Of a stretch of DNA of 64,000 bases, positions 33,001 through 44,506 are shown in pieces. Position 1 is the first letter of the stretch, and each line of letters starts with the position of its first letter. The stretch is from Aphelenchoides besseyi (Eukaryota > Nematoda > Chromadorea > Rhabditida > Aphelenchoididae), in assembly GCA_024699855.1 (NCBI GenBank), contig JAMPIQ010000002.1, positions 14,818,001 through 14,882,000 on the forward strand, in the 5' to 3' direction. Position numbers and translations under genes: made by a program. The notes under the pieces were generated by a model that worked only from the letters and a program-made list of their open reading frames with translations, was not told the DNA's origin and made no database searches.

Positions 33001-36000
33001 GGTGGTGGCCACGGGGTTTTCAATATCCTTCGTCGAAAAACGGGCGCCTTGTGCACTAAGGTTCACATAACAAAAAGATAAACTAATGAACAGATCTGAC
33101 AGAGAGGAAAAATATCGAGAAACATGATATGAGATTGTGAAGTACAAAAGCAATTGTAATGAAGAACTTAAATCTACACGAAATAAACTTTTTAAGCATT
33201 AAAAATATGCAGAAAAACCCTTCAAGATACCAACCGTTTTGACGTCCACTCAGCGCTCCAGCGAATCCACGAGTTGACGGATTTCCGTTCGTTGAGTTGA
33301 ACGGTTTTTCGGTTGTTGGGTTGAAACGATTCGACGCCAATTTTGATCGACTGAAGCGAATTCAATGATCGTCATGTTTGAAACTCACTCTTCGTGTAAA
33401 CTTCCATTCGAGTTGAATGGTCGCACCGATTGAGTCAAAGGTGCTTCGGATCGACGAGTTTCAGTCTCACTGTTTAATTGCTGATTTCTGCAACATTGTC
33501 AGTTAGTTTGTCAGTCAGAGATACGAAGATCCTACCGCCTTTGATTGCCGTGTACATTGCAATAGAACTTTTCGTTGATGAAGTGGTGTCCCTGTTGTGC
33601 GAGTGCACTTCCACAGGTCGAACATTGAAAGCAGTCGGGATGCATGTTCTTATCGAACGCTTGACACATAAGGCCGCTGAATTGCATTGTAAGTGCCAGC
33701 TAATTAACATCCGAGTATTTTTGTTTTTCAATTGAAATTTAATCGAGAATTTTCGAATTAACACTCTCTGGGTTATGCTCTTCATCTTGTGCGGAAATTA
33801 GTTTTTAATTCCGGGCTGGAGATGTTACGAAAGTGTAGTCGCCGAACTTATTGAGTGGTAGTCGTCTACCGTAAGAGAATCGTACGTTTTACACACCACA
33901 CTCCGACTCGTCATCCATTTCCTACGACAGAAACTTTTTGAGACATATCGCGTCCAATTAGCGTATTGGACTGTTCGAAAATGCCACTTTATTGCGCTTA
34001 TAAACATATTTTATGAGCTGCGTTGCTGTAAGGTATTTCCTTTTCTTAAGATCTCCATTGATTCCGCAGCGACCTGAGGCTTTTCAATTCACAGGGTTTT
34101 AAGAGCATTTCGTAATCGACGTGTAAATGGCTAAGTCATTTATATTTTATTTGATGACTTGCTACTTGAGTTGCCATAAGAGGGTCGTTTGAAAACTCGT
34201 CATTTACAATGCAGAATATACGAGCGAGAGAAATGAAACTATTTTTTCGGCTATCGGTCACTCCAAACTTGTTACTCTTCCAGCGGCCTTTAGCTCGCGT
34301 TCTATCCAACTATACAGTTTTAATTCAAAAGTTGAAGTGCATACAGAATCAACGAATCTGTTCGTGTTCACGACTCAATCCTTCATTCACGTTCGAACTG
34401 TAGTTTTAGGTCTTAGCGTAAACATGAAGTTCGTCTATGCACTGATCGTTCTGTTGGCACTATTCAGCGCCGTTAAAGTAAGTTCTTACTAATCGTTGAA
34501 CTTGTAAATTGGAAGATTAGGCCGCTCGTTTCTTCATGAAACATCATCCATACATTATTGTGGACGATAACGAAAACATTTGGAATAAGTTTGGAGATGA
34601 GTCCAACGACGACAACAAATATTTTCAACGAGACAATCGTGCAGAAAGGTAATCAAAACGAAAAGATACAGGTGACTTTGCGATTCAGTGACACAGATTC
34701 GCAGAACGTTGCCAATATATTGCGTTCACTGGTGTTCTCTCCGAACTTGCAAAGATTCACGCGCAACACCGACGATCTTAAACGATCCGAATTCCAACGA
34801 ACCGGTGGTCCAATTTTGTTGGGTTAAATGAACTGTCTCAGACAAAACAATCTCTTCGATTTCTTTTCAATGTGACATATAAATTGAGATCAAATGTAAA
34901 ATCAGTTTTGGTTGGACATAAGTTTGTGTGCAAGAACTCACATAATCAAACGTCCACAACAGAAGCATTCGGGAGTTAACGTGGTGGTTTGATTTGCTGA
35001 AACAATAAACGTCTCGTTGTTGTAAATATTAGCGAACTACGTGGTGTTTTTTCGTTTTCCTGAATCAACTTTAATGCTTCGGAACGTAGATAAGCTGGAG
35101 TCTGATGGTCCAACTTGGCGGCCGATTTGTTGACATCGAATTGTCTTGGAGGCTGATTGAATCCGTGCATTCCATCCGATTGCTAAATAAAAGTATCTCA
35201 CTTATCTGTGTACTTTCGAACCTACCAATGGCTGATGTTGGAAGGAAACTTGATAACTGTTGGTGATGGGTGGTTGGTAGTTGGAACGAGGTGTTTGTGT
35301 GGTCAAACGATCAGGAACAGTCGATTGAATGGTCGGTTGCCATATTCGTGCAACAGACGGTTCCCTGAAATAATATGGCCATTATATTAATTCCAAGCAT
35401 TCAGTTATTTCCTACGTTTTAAAGAGATGAGTATTTGCGGAAGAGAAGGTACGGCTTTCGAACTGCATTTTCCCCGAATATTCTATAGAAGAGAATCTCT
35501 TAATCGAAAAGTGAAATTGAACGTGTTTGGTCAATCGAAGCACCTATTAATGATTTCGAGATTTTTGTGTAGATCCCACCCTCTCGTCCAATCTAACGGA
35601 CATTTCTACTCGTCTCAAGGACATTGAAATGCCGCAAAAATGATCGCCGTATGCAAAAACGTGTCTTAACATTGCGAAAGTTGGTGATCGCGAAATCAGC
35701 CCGACATTCCGAATGAATTGACGATGATCGAGAGTTCTAAGATAAACTTTTTGGGGTTTCATGCCGAGATCTTGCATTCAATAAACAAGAATGAATTTGA
35801 ACATAACAAGTGATTTTACAAGAAAATTGATCGAAACAAACCTCATTACAATAATGTCAAGTTCGTTTTTCGCCGAATTCATCAGATCCTGAAGACGTTC
35901 GTACGACGGATTGCGTTCGTATTGAAGTTCATCAACAAGGTCACCATTTTGCAGACCCGCTTTATCCGCCAAACTTCCGCCTTCAACCTGAAAATAGTCA

Positions 36001-36597
36001 GAGAGTATACCACTGAATATGTTCATGTAATTTTTGAACGCTTCTCAATACGTGAAATTCACGAATCACAGATCCAAACAAGTTTACTCAACAGTTGTTT
36101 TTGTTGACAATTTCGGTTTGTGCAAAAACTTTGCGCGACCTTCTCTGTCGTATCGAGACGGCAAAGGTTGCGCTCTAGGGTTCTCATTTTTGAAGAAATC
36201 ACGTGTTCGAAAAACGCGGTTGATTTTCCTCGTGATCGAAATTGACTTGTTGTATTTAGATATGTTCCGTTTCCTTATCTTCTTCATTCTCGTGGCTCTG
36301 GTGCTTGCGCTAACCGATGAGCAAACGGCCGAACAACGTTCGGGACTCATTAAAGTTTTCGATCCGATCAATCGTCCGGTAATTGTAACGGATATGCACG
36401 CCAACGAGACCGCACCCATTGTTGGCCTAATGTCCAACGTTTGATCATAACTGAGCAGTTCGGATTACCCACGTATTCGTGAATAAACCGTTTGAAAAAC
36501 TCACATTTCGTATTATTCCCGGTGCTCGAATCGAGAAACCCCACGGAATGTTGGCTGCGGATCGAGACATTCGAATGGTGACCACATCGTACTTCAT
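30058..36597 (-). CDS. alp-1: PDZ and four-LIM protein of ALP/Enigma/ZASP family
   Basis: Sixteen exons on the minus strand: 36597-36505, 35987-35842, 35364-35226, 35182-35041, 34996-34942, 33676-33536, 33487-33389, 33350-33235, 33055-32904, 32864-32152, 32106-31106, 30876-30723, 30684-30498, 30453-30333, 30288-30173 and 30132-30058. Phases agree throughout and give 1,149 residues. A PDZ domain opens the protein (PWGF loop at residue 18; VEGGSLADKAGLQNGD). Next come a short ZASP-type linker (HQTPAYLRSEALKLIQE), LIM1 (about 184-235, split by the 1.27-kb intron 5), a long low-complexity linker, and LIM2-LIM4 at the C-terminus (about 977-1145). This is the layout of Drosophila Zasp52 and nematode ALP-1, which anchor alpha-actinin at Z-discs/dense bodies. 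The linker includes a paxillin-like LD motif. Two secreted-peptide genes lie in introns 1 and 5 on the plus strand. Confidence 0.88.
34424..34827 (+). CDS. Secreted 106-residue peptide precursor nested in ALP intron
   Basis: Exons 34424-34477, 34521-34648 and 34689-34827, with introns of 43 and 40 nt. The N-terminus is a clear signal peptide (MKFVYALIVLLALFSAVKA). The mature part is acidic and Asn-rich, then ends ...DDLKR followed by SEFQRTGGPILLG and stop. A dibasic KR and a terminal Gly are the usual signs of a processed, amidated neuropeptide, so a single amidated peptide is plausible. It lies within intron 5 of the ALP/ZASP gene on the opposite strand, with its third exon ending 114 nt from ALP exon 5. 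The family is not recognised. Confidence 0.65.
36262..36444 (+). CDS. Small secreted peptide, 60 residues, nested in ALP intron 1
   Basis: A single open exon starting with a strong signal peptide (MFRFLIFFILVALVLALTDE) and a short mature part of about 43 residues without cysteine. The same frame is open back to 36034, but the hydrophobic start at 36262 is the better choice. It sits on the plus strand inside intron 1 of the ALP/ZASP gene. The function is unknown. Confidence 0.5.
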   Translation: MFRFLIFFILVALVLALTDEQTAEQRSGLIKVFDPINRPVIVTDMHANETAPIVGLMSNV

Positions 36598-37744
36598 CTG
36601 CAGAAGAGAAATCATTACAGGGATGAACGGAAATAACCCCGGTTTAGCTTTGCACTTCCGATCGAATCGACGATCTTAAGAAGAACAAACTCGAATTTGT
36701 AGCGCTTTTGAAAAGCACTTAATCATGATGACTACTTCAATTTTATCGGACCGCTGCTCATTGCGCTGTCCAACGGTCAGTCGAAAATAGATGGCGATGT
36801 ACGAAGTCAATTACATCGAAAGCGTTTTCATTAGTCGTTTAGGCGACAAAACAAAGACTATCGATAAAATGATCTGTTTAATGAGCTTGTTAAGTGTCTT
36901 ATAGGGACAAATAGCTGTTGAAAGCAATCAAAAGAAAGCAATAAGATCCGAATGAATATCAAATAACTTAATGCAACTTGTCGACTTCACACGTTACGAT
37001 AAGCTGCTGCTTTCGTACATGATCCTTAATCACACACGAACACACGTTTTTTGCCAAGACCACTGTTTTGTTAATTTCCTCTCGTTTTCCTCGTTCAATT
37101 GGATTTTAGCTCTTGAAACCGCTGCGTACGTACACTTTCATTCCTCAGCTCCGGAACAAACATACGCCTCAGATTGTTTTTTTTATCTTCACATCCACCG
37201 CAACAGTCGGCGTGTGCTCTTAACCGCACGCACACCTGCGGATCGAAAGTCCCAACGGAGAGCATAGAAGTTGACAGGAAAGAGTTTGCTCGTCACACAA
37301 AATGGGTGCCGTTTGACTGCAAAATGTTTTAGCATCACGATATGATCCACGTCGCATTATTGAATTTCAATTCGTAAAATTGCGAACCACCGGGCACTTC
37401 GAAAACATGCGATTGTCCGTCACAGAGCTATCGATCACTTGCTCGTTATCTATGAACATCTACCGAACCGAACACGTGTGCTATGTTCTATTTCGAGCCT
37501 CAATTTGAACATTTGGATCGCAAAAAGCAATTCGATCGATTAAACAAAATTTGTTTGTTGTTTTTTTACTTTCAAAGCCACCGGGAGAATAGTTCTGAAC
37601 AGCTCAATCGTGAGTAAAAAACGACTTTACTACAAAGTTGATTTATCTGTTGAAACAAGATTTACAATCATAAAATTAGAATGAGTCTCGGATGGTCTCG
37701 CGTGATACACGTTCATTTTTCTTTGCTTTAGTTCATCTTCGCAT
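36598..37744. other. Intergenic region between ALP/ZASP and ELO
   Basis: This holds the 5' flank of the ALP/ZASP gene and the 3' flank of the ELO gene. No other coding region was supported. Confidence 0.5.
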
Positions 37745-38709
37745 TTACTCGACCTTCTTGGTTTTGCCGGGATGTCGTTTCGCAATGTAGGCGTTGTAGA
37801 AGAACTGAGCGAACAGATACAAGTAACTCAAATACATGAGTCCACCCAAAGCGAGAACATTCCAGCTGGCTTGACAGCTTGGGATCGTGTCGAAGGTTTT
37901 GATGTAAACCAAATGTGAGAAAATGGAGCAACTAATCACGAACTGAACAATTTGAATGGTTGTGATGAATTGTGCAACCGCTCGCGGCGTCTTCACGTGC
38001 AATGCACGAACAGCGAAGTAACTAAACGAATATTTTCTTCGTGCTGCTTTTTCTTGACCTATAACTTACAAGTACATGACCGTGTGCACGAACAAGTTGA
38101 GGGCCAAACTCTGAAAAATGAATAAACTAAACGAAATCAATTCGAAACGAACCCATCGGCACCAGGCTTGAAGTTCGCTGTAAGTTACTTGAGCGTAGAC
38201 GAAGGTAAGAGCATGATGATACCAATGCATAAAGATTACGGGTCGTTTACGTAAAACCAAGAACAATGTGTCTCCAAGTTCGGGAGCTTTGGACATGACG
38301 AACATCCAGCCCCAATAGCCGGTTGTGGGATCGGTGTAGTAGTCGAGATTATTACAATAGGAGCCAACCAATCCAGTTGTGCGAATCGAATAAAACAGTT
38401 CCGGCAATAGTTTGTAGGCAGCAATACCGCTGAATACCGAAAATGCAAAGTTCCATAGCGCCAAAACGTAATCCATTAGTTTTCCGTCAAATGCACGACA
38501 TTTTTCCATGATCTTCTGTCCGGCATAGATGACTGCCAAATAGGCGACGGTAATCTAAAATTTATATTGGTCGTTACTATTCGATTTCATCGACAAACTT
38601 TGAAGGATACGGGAACCCATTGGTGCATGAAAGTGACTGTTCGATCCAAATTCCAATCATCTGCCAACAAAATGTCGGCAACTGCCACTGAGCCGGTCTT
38701 ATTCGACAT
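37745..38709 (-). CDS. ELO family very-long-chain fatty acid elongase
   Basis: Exons 38709-38599, 38554-38153, 38110-38070 and 38021-37745; phases agree and give 276 residues. The protein is a multi-pass endoplasmic-reticulum membrane enzyme that condenses acyl-CoA with malonyl-CoA in fatty-acid elongation. Family motifs are visible: KAPELGDTLFLVLRK, the catalytic histidine box HWYHH, and NLFVHTVMYFYFA. The C-terminus ends KTKKVE, a lysine-rich ER-retention-like tail. Length is normal for the family. The HWYHH form fits the ELOVL3/6-type group, but the exact orthologue is not set. Confidence 0.93.
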
Positions 38710-40979
38710 ATTGAACCCTAAAGCGAATATATAAGTTTTTGAATTCTTACAGCAAACGCGCTTAACGTCGTGGATATTCAATGAGTAATGTTCGTGGACA
38801 AATACTCAAAAATAATTGCAAATGCAATGCTGAAGAGCACGTCAACCGAAATCTTCTTAACCAACAAATCACCCCACCAAGAATACTTTCAGGAACTGAT
38901 AAGAAGTGGGCTGGTTAATTGGGTATTGTCTCTCAGATTGCAGCGACTATTGATCACTCGTACAAACGTCTGAAATTGCAAATGTTCTCGAAAAGCCTTC
39001 TGCCCCTACAGTTTGCACAATAATGACGATCAATTACGAAAAGAAGCCATAAATTATCGATTCCAAATCACAAACGAGCAGTTTAATGGGAAAGTCGGTG
39101 GTGTAAAAGTGAAAACGGAGTGTTCTTTAGTCGAACACTTGCTGATGAAATAACGTAGAATTTAAACAATAAATGGGATTAAAAACAAACTGCCCGAGTG
39201 AACTGTTCGTTTTTGACCTTGAAAACGAGCAAAAATAGTGAAAGTACGAAGGACGGTTTTGCACTTTCACCTCATTTCGTGAAGGTTCTAACAGAAATTG
39301 AACACAAAACCGAATCGCTTAGTCAGTTTTGGCACGTTATTGCAGACCCCGTTGGTTTTTGTTTGGACAACTGAGCTAAAACACAGAACTGAAATCTCTC
39401 GAATGGATCTCTTTGATTCTCGACGAAGACAAGAGACGCCAACAAAGCTCAGCAATTAAACGACTCCAACCTTCAATCGAATTGTCGGCTTATAAATGGC
39501 TTCGGTGGTGTGAACTTCATCGGACCATTTTATCGGTTTGTGTGAGACCATTTTGCCAATTAAAGTCCGTTTGTTTTCGACATTAACTCCGCCTTCACCG
39601 TTGTAGCACTTTATTTCGTAAGCTTGGCGTGAATCTCTTTAACGGTCTCTTAACATGTCGTTTAAACCTTTGAACTCGAACACTCGGATAGAGTTCAATC
39701 TTCTAAACGTTCGATCTTTACAGTCGAATGTAAATGTTTTTCGCGTTGTAGGTCCTGGCAAGCGGTCGATCTCTGAGATAGCGAAATAAACAGTTCAAAA
39801 GTGGCGTGATTTGAATTGGAAAGCAGGTGGAGCGTAGCTGCTCACGCTCAGCTGGCGGCCTTTGAGTACTCAGTTGCTGATCGCTGATAAATTCGTGACT
39901 AGGAATTTTGATTTGTGCGTCGAACGGAAACATTCTCATTGTCGGAAGATCGAACGTTCTTCGATCGAAATGGAAAGCACGTGAAAAGTCGCACACTGGT
40001 TTCATTGCCGAACTTCTCGAAGACAATCTCACATCAATGTGCCGAAGAACGAGCTTTAAAATGAAATAAATTTATTGTGTTTTTGAGCTCTTAAAAGATT
40101 CAACAATTGAAATTAACAGGTAAAATTGCGGCTTAAACAAAATTTGAAGTATATTCTATGGTTAGCAATGACTATGAAGCGTTTAAAGTGTGTGGAAAGG
40201 AGAAAATAATTTTTAAGGTAAACGTTATGGCAATTGAAGAAAATTTCAACTCAGTGAACACGAAAAGATGAATATAAGATTGGACAGAAAGATTGATTTA
40301 AAATAAGTTAACCTCATCCCCCCCGAATAAGTTAATAGTCCAAAATACGACCGTTGGCCCTTCACGACATGAACCCCACCGTCAACTACTAAATTCTGTT
40401 GGCTTTCTCTTCCCACCACTAAATCCCATCGCCTCTCAACCCGCACAAAAGAGTAATTGTTCCGACTAATAAGTTTATAAAGTAAATGAACTAATAACTA
40501 CTGATTCCCTGAGATTTAAGTGTAATACCGAAACTGTTCCCTTCAACTTCCCAACGATCTAAAATCCCATAACCACCTGAGCGTCTAAAAGCTACGAATG
40601 AGATCATTTGGCAAAACTCGAAGAGTTGAACTCTTCAAGACGGTGGTAATTTTAAAGAGAAATCAATTAAGAGAGAAATAAATTACTAGCTACCAAAAGC
40701 GAGGAAACTGACGAAATGATTCAGCAATCGTAAATTGAAGGACTGAAGTGAATGTCGAATTGACTAAGAACTAAAACCTTAAGGGCGGACTTTTGTTAGA
40801 AAGCGGCTACAAGTTTAAAGAGATTCCTATTGTGCAATTAAATTTTTAAAAGAAGCATATTACCAAAAGTGTTAAAGATGATTGAACGTGTGAAAGACGT
40901 GTACTTTAAGTCTCTTGTAAGGCGTCTCGATGCGATAATGCTACAACTTCAGGATCCAATCTTTCCAACTACTCGATCT
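38710..40979. other. 2.3-kb intergenic region
   Basis: A 104-codon minus-strand frame (40032-39718) is the longest and has no recognisable motif, so it is not called. The region is AT-rich, especially 40050-40900. Confidence 0.45.
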
Positions 40980-42139
40980 TTAACATTTGCATTGAGCGTT
41001 TCCAGCGGCTCCGGATGAGCAACCGGCGGCTGAGGTCTTCTCAACGGCGATGGCGCGTTTGAATTTGCGGTACAAGTGAAGTCCGGCATCTTTCGGTGCG
41101 ACAGCTGGTGAGGCTTTGCGAGAAGCGGCCATCATTGCGAGGCAAGCCTTCTCTTCTTCTGGAGTGCATTGACGACATTGACGGCATTGTCCGGCGGTGC
41201 ATTGGGTGGTTGGGACTGGGCTGCGGGCGGCCGAGGCTCCTGGAGCAGCAACTGGTCCAGCCATGGCTTTGCAATCTTGGCAGTTGCATTGTCCGCAGTT
41301 TCGTGCAGATCGGCTTCCAACTTGTTCAGCTCGTGGGACAAGGTTGGCGTTTCCAAGAGCTCCACGAGCTTGAGCAGCAGCCAAAGAACGTCGTCGACGT
41401 CCTCCACAACAGCAACCTGAAAACCGATTAACAAAACTCAAAGTGTGTTCATACATGGACAGCAGCAGCCTAAAACATTAAATTAAGATATGTACAGTCA
41501 TATAAACTTACAGCATGGTTTACAGCAACAACCTGTAGCGATTAATGGTCAGAATTAGTGTAATGATTTATTTTAACTTACAACAACAGCCTAAAATGAA
41601 AAAATTAGAAACCGATGGAGATTACAATGTGATTGAATGTCAAGGTTAAGTCAACTTCTATTGACACAATCTTGAGAGTTCAATTCGACTAGAAACAATA
41701 ACGAAAGTGTGTCAATAGAGTGATTAACTCGATTTCAACATTTAACTCAATAGGAAACTTACATGGTTTACAACAGCAACAGCAACCTGAAATATTAGTT
41801 CCGTTAATTGATCAGTTCTTTTTCCATAGACTCCACGATTATCGTTTTGAAACAAATGACTTTTTAGCTTATAAGATACAGAAACTATCCGACTCATTTT
41901 GTGTTTCTTTAAGATCGTGGACGTTTAGTGGAAAAAGGACCAATGAAACTTACACGGTTTGCAACAACAACAACAGCACGGGCAGCAGCAACAACAACAT
42001 GGTTTGCAGCAACAACAGCCTAAAACAGAATTTTGATTGCAACAATCGAACGATTTCACTTACAACACGATGATTCGACGATCTCCACTTTGGTCGTGTA
42101 CAAGATGATGAAGACGGAAATGATGAATGCTAACTTCAT
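40980..42139 (-). CDS. Poly-cysteine micro-exon gene A (secreted precursor)
   Basis: Seven exons: 42139-42064, 42019-41954, 41786-41763 (24 nt), 41590-41582 (9 nt), 41532-41512 (21 nt), 41469-41455 (15 nt) and 41416-40980; total 215 residues. Exon 1 encodes a signal peptide (MKLAFIISVFIILYTTK). Each internal exon encodes cysteine runs with KP or P spacers, and every intron is phase 1, splitting a Cys codon T|GY. The last exon opens with CCCCGGRRRRS, a furin-like site, then a C-terminal domain with paired cysteines (CGQCNCQDC, CRQCRQC), a RKFKRA motif and a terminal CKC. It is homologous to genes B and C nearby. The function is unknown; secretion is inferred from the signal peptide. Confidence 0.8.
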
Positions 42140-43304
42140 TTCGATAAGTCACCCGGTCAAACCAATCAAGAGGCAAGAGTGCAGTGAAATGTGGGAAGAG
42201 TGAGTGGCGTCGGACAGGAGAACCTGCAATCCAACGGACGTTAAATACCACGATAGATGAATAGAAGAATAGTCGTAGTGACAATACACTCATTGGACAA
42301 TGCTTCTTGTAATCACACCCACCTGGTCGAGCCTTTGATATGTGCGAACGTGATACGGTGCTGTGGCCTACTACTACGACAGTGCAAGTGTCTAAAAAAT
42401 AGACAAACTGAATGGTGGACAATGGACGATACAATCGAAAGCGATTGTTCGAAGTGAGCAGTATAAAAATGACGCGTAAAAATGAAAAATCACGAGTGCA
42501 TTGAACGGGGTGCCGAGAAACTGAAGCACCGTAGAATACGATGCAACAAAAGGTGCGTGGAAGAGAAACGGTGGACGTGAAGCTTATTTGGAACCGGAAA
42601 TTAGCGAAGATGCGCTTGTTTGATGATGAACAAACACAACTTCCGACAAGTTTTCGGATCTTGAAAACAATGAAATTTTTCTGTTTGATGTTCAACAACA
42701 GTGATGCGTGTTGAAATCGATAACTACAGTTGTCAATCTATAAACCAACGTTCCCGCCCAAAAACCCATCAGATCCAGAACTTTTGTTGTTCTTTTCGTA
42801 AGCGTTTTGTACCTCCAAAACCATCGCACCGTATAATTCGAAAGAGTGAAGAAGAGAAAAAGAAAACTGAAGGAAGCAAACAGTACCAACACCCGTAAGC
42901 CTAAGAAGCAAGTCAACTTCACTGCATTCGGTCCGTTCACATCGTCGTTTGAGAGTATAACAAGTTTGTTTAGTTTGAACAACTCCAGTGAATTCTGTCA
43001 CGTTCGTGAATACGTTTCTGTAAACGATGAGAATAAGACCTGAAAGACCATTACTTACACTGCACAATGAACATACAACTTGTAATATTAGTGAAGGTGA
43101 TTATAAAACGAGTCAAAAACTGTAAATTTTAGCGAAAATAAACTTTTTCCTTAGTTCTTCGTTAAGACTATTACGCGCGACACATGTGGCCGACAACTAC
43201 CGAATGAAGCCAATGTTTAGAGAAATTGCGTGTTAAAAAGCCTTAAAAACAAGGGCGCAAAGATCACTAAACAGCAATTTGGCGCCAATTAGTTTCGACT
43301 CGTT
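42140..43304. other. Intergenic region between poly-Cys genes A and B
   Basis: This is the promoter side of gene A and the 3' side of gene B. A 212-codon minus frame (42698-42060) runs into gene A exon 1 in another frame and shows no family features, so it is not called. Confidence 0.5.
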
Positions 43305-44506
43305 TTAGCATTTGCATTCGTTACACCAATCGATACTTTTGCCAACATTGTGATTATGCGACTTCTTCGACTTGGAAGTGGCACGTTTGAAGATCTTGTA
43401 GATGTTCGTACGCGTCGTATCTTTGTTCTTCTTCCCAGTCGATTTGTGCGGTTTCTCGTGATTCGACTTCGCTGCCGACGAGTTGCATTTTTCTTTGGCA
43501 CACGACTTCTCTTCAGCGGCTGTGCACTTCGGACACTTCTTCGATGATGTCGTCGGTTTGCACGTTTTCTCGTCGCACTTCTCCATCGTAATCGTGCAAT
43601 TCTTTGACTTTTGTTCTTTGCAACCTTTGCATTTGCCATCACACTCGGACTTGCAGTTTCGAGTTGTTCGCTGATGTTCGTCCGGTTTGACCAATTTCGG
43701 CACTAAACCGACTTTTCCGAGCGCTCCACGAGCTGCGGCAGCGGTCAACGAACGTTTTCTTCGTCCACCGCATCCACAACAACAACACGGTTTACAGCAA
43801 CAGCCTTCAATCTTCAGAGTTATTGCTCTTCTTTAACTTAACTTACAGCAGCCTAAAACCCGGCAGTTGAGACTTGTATAAGTTAAAGTCATTTGACAAT
43901 AAATAGTCTCCAAAAAACTTACAGGGTTTACAACAGCAACCTTAAAATCTAAAATTTAGAAAAAGTTCAATTCGAACACTCACAGCACGGACAGCAGCAG
44001 CCTAAAACATTGGAATTAGGTAATTTAGATTAGTAAAAGCTTACAGCACGGTTTGCAGCAACCTGCAGTTGTGACCCAAGTCTCATTAGTATATTGATTC
44101 ATCTAACTTACAGCAACCTAAAACACACTCTTGATTAACAGAAGCATACAGTTCTCTCACAGCACGGACAGCAACCTAAATGTTTGGGATTAAAACGGAT
44201 AGAAGGTCAATTGACTCACAACATTTGCAGCAACAACATGGGCCTAAATGTCATTTTAATAGGAACTGTAACCGGTTAATACATACAGCAACAACCTTAA
44301 AAATAATATCGGTTAAAGTAAATGAACGATTTCCTTACAACACGGACAACAGCAACCTAAATGAACAGATTGTTTGAGACGGAAACTTTTAACTTACATT
44401 TGCAACAACAACACTTGCAGCAACAACATCCACAGTTGGCATCGGTTTGTTCAAATTTCGTTGTAGCAAATAAAATGAGTATGCTGGTTATTACACCAAA
44501 CTTCAT
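43305..44506 (-). CDS. Poly-cysteine micro-exon gene B (secreted precursor)
   Basis: Eleven exons: 44506-44398, 44356-44339 (18 nt), 44295-44287 (9), 44243-44220 (24), 44175-44161 (15), 44117-44112 (6), 44062-44045 (18), 44001-43984 (18), 43940-43923 (18), 43852-43847 (6) and 43804-43305. The total is 741 nt, 246 residues. Every intron is phase 1 and nearly all are 41-49 nt (one of 70). A signal peptide (MKFGVITSILILFATTKF) precedes the CCCCK / CCCCP runs. The last exon carries CGCGGRRKRSLTAAAARGA, a furin-like site, then a Lys/Cys-rich domain ending CNECKC. The C-terminal block AARGAL...LVP and the FKRA motif are shared with gene A. The two 6-nt exons are the smallest and least certain calls, but both have GT and AG neighbours and keep phase. 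Confidence 0.78.

Noticed and set aside
34649..34671. A 23-nt intron in the nested peptide gene
   Set aside because: It would be followed by an in-frame TGA. The next AG gives a 40-nt intron and an open third exon.
42060..42698. 212-codon minus-strand open frame
   Set aside because: It overlaps exon 1 of poly-Cys gene A in another frame. It shows no domain, signal peptide or splice-bounded pattern and is best read as upstream sequence.
43840..44400. CRISPR-like array: short near-identical CAGCAGCAACCTAAA-type words every 50-60 bp
   Set aside because: The words are micro-exons plus their splice sites on the minus strand. They join in phase into a poly-Cys coding region, spacer lengths follow intron size, and the sequence is eukaryotic.
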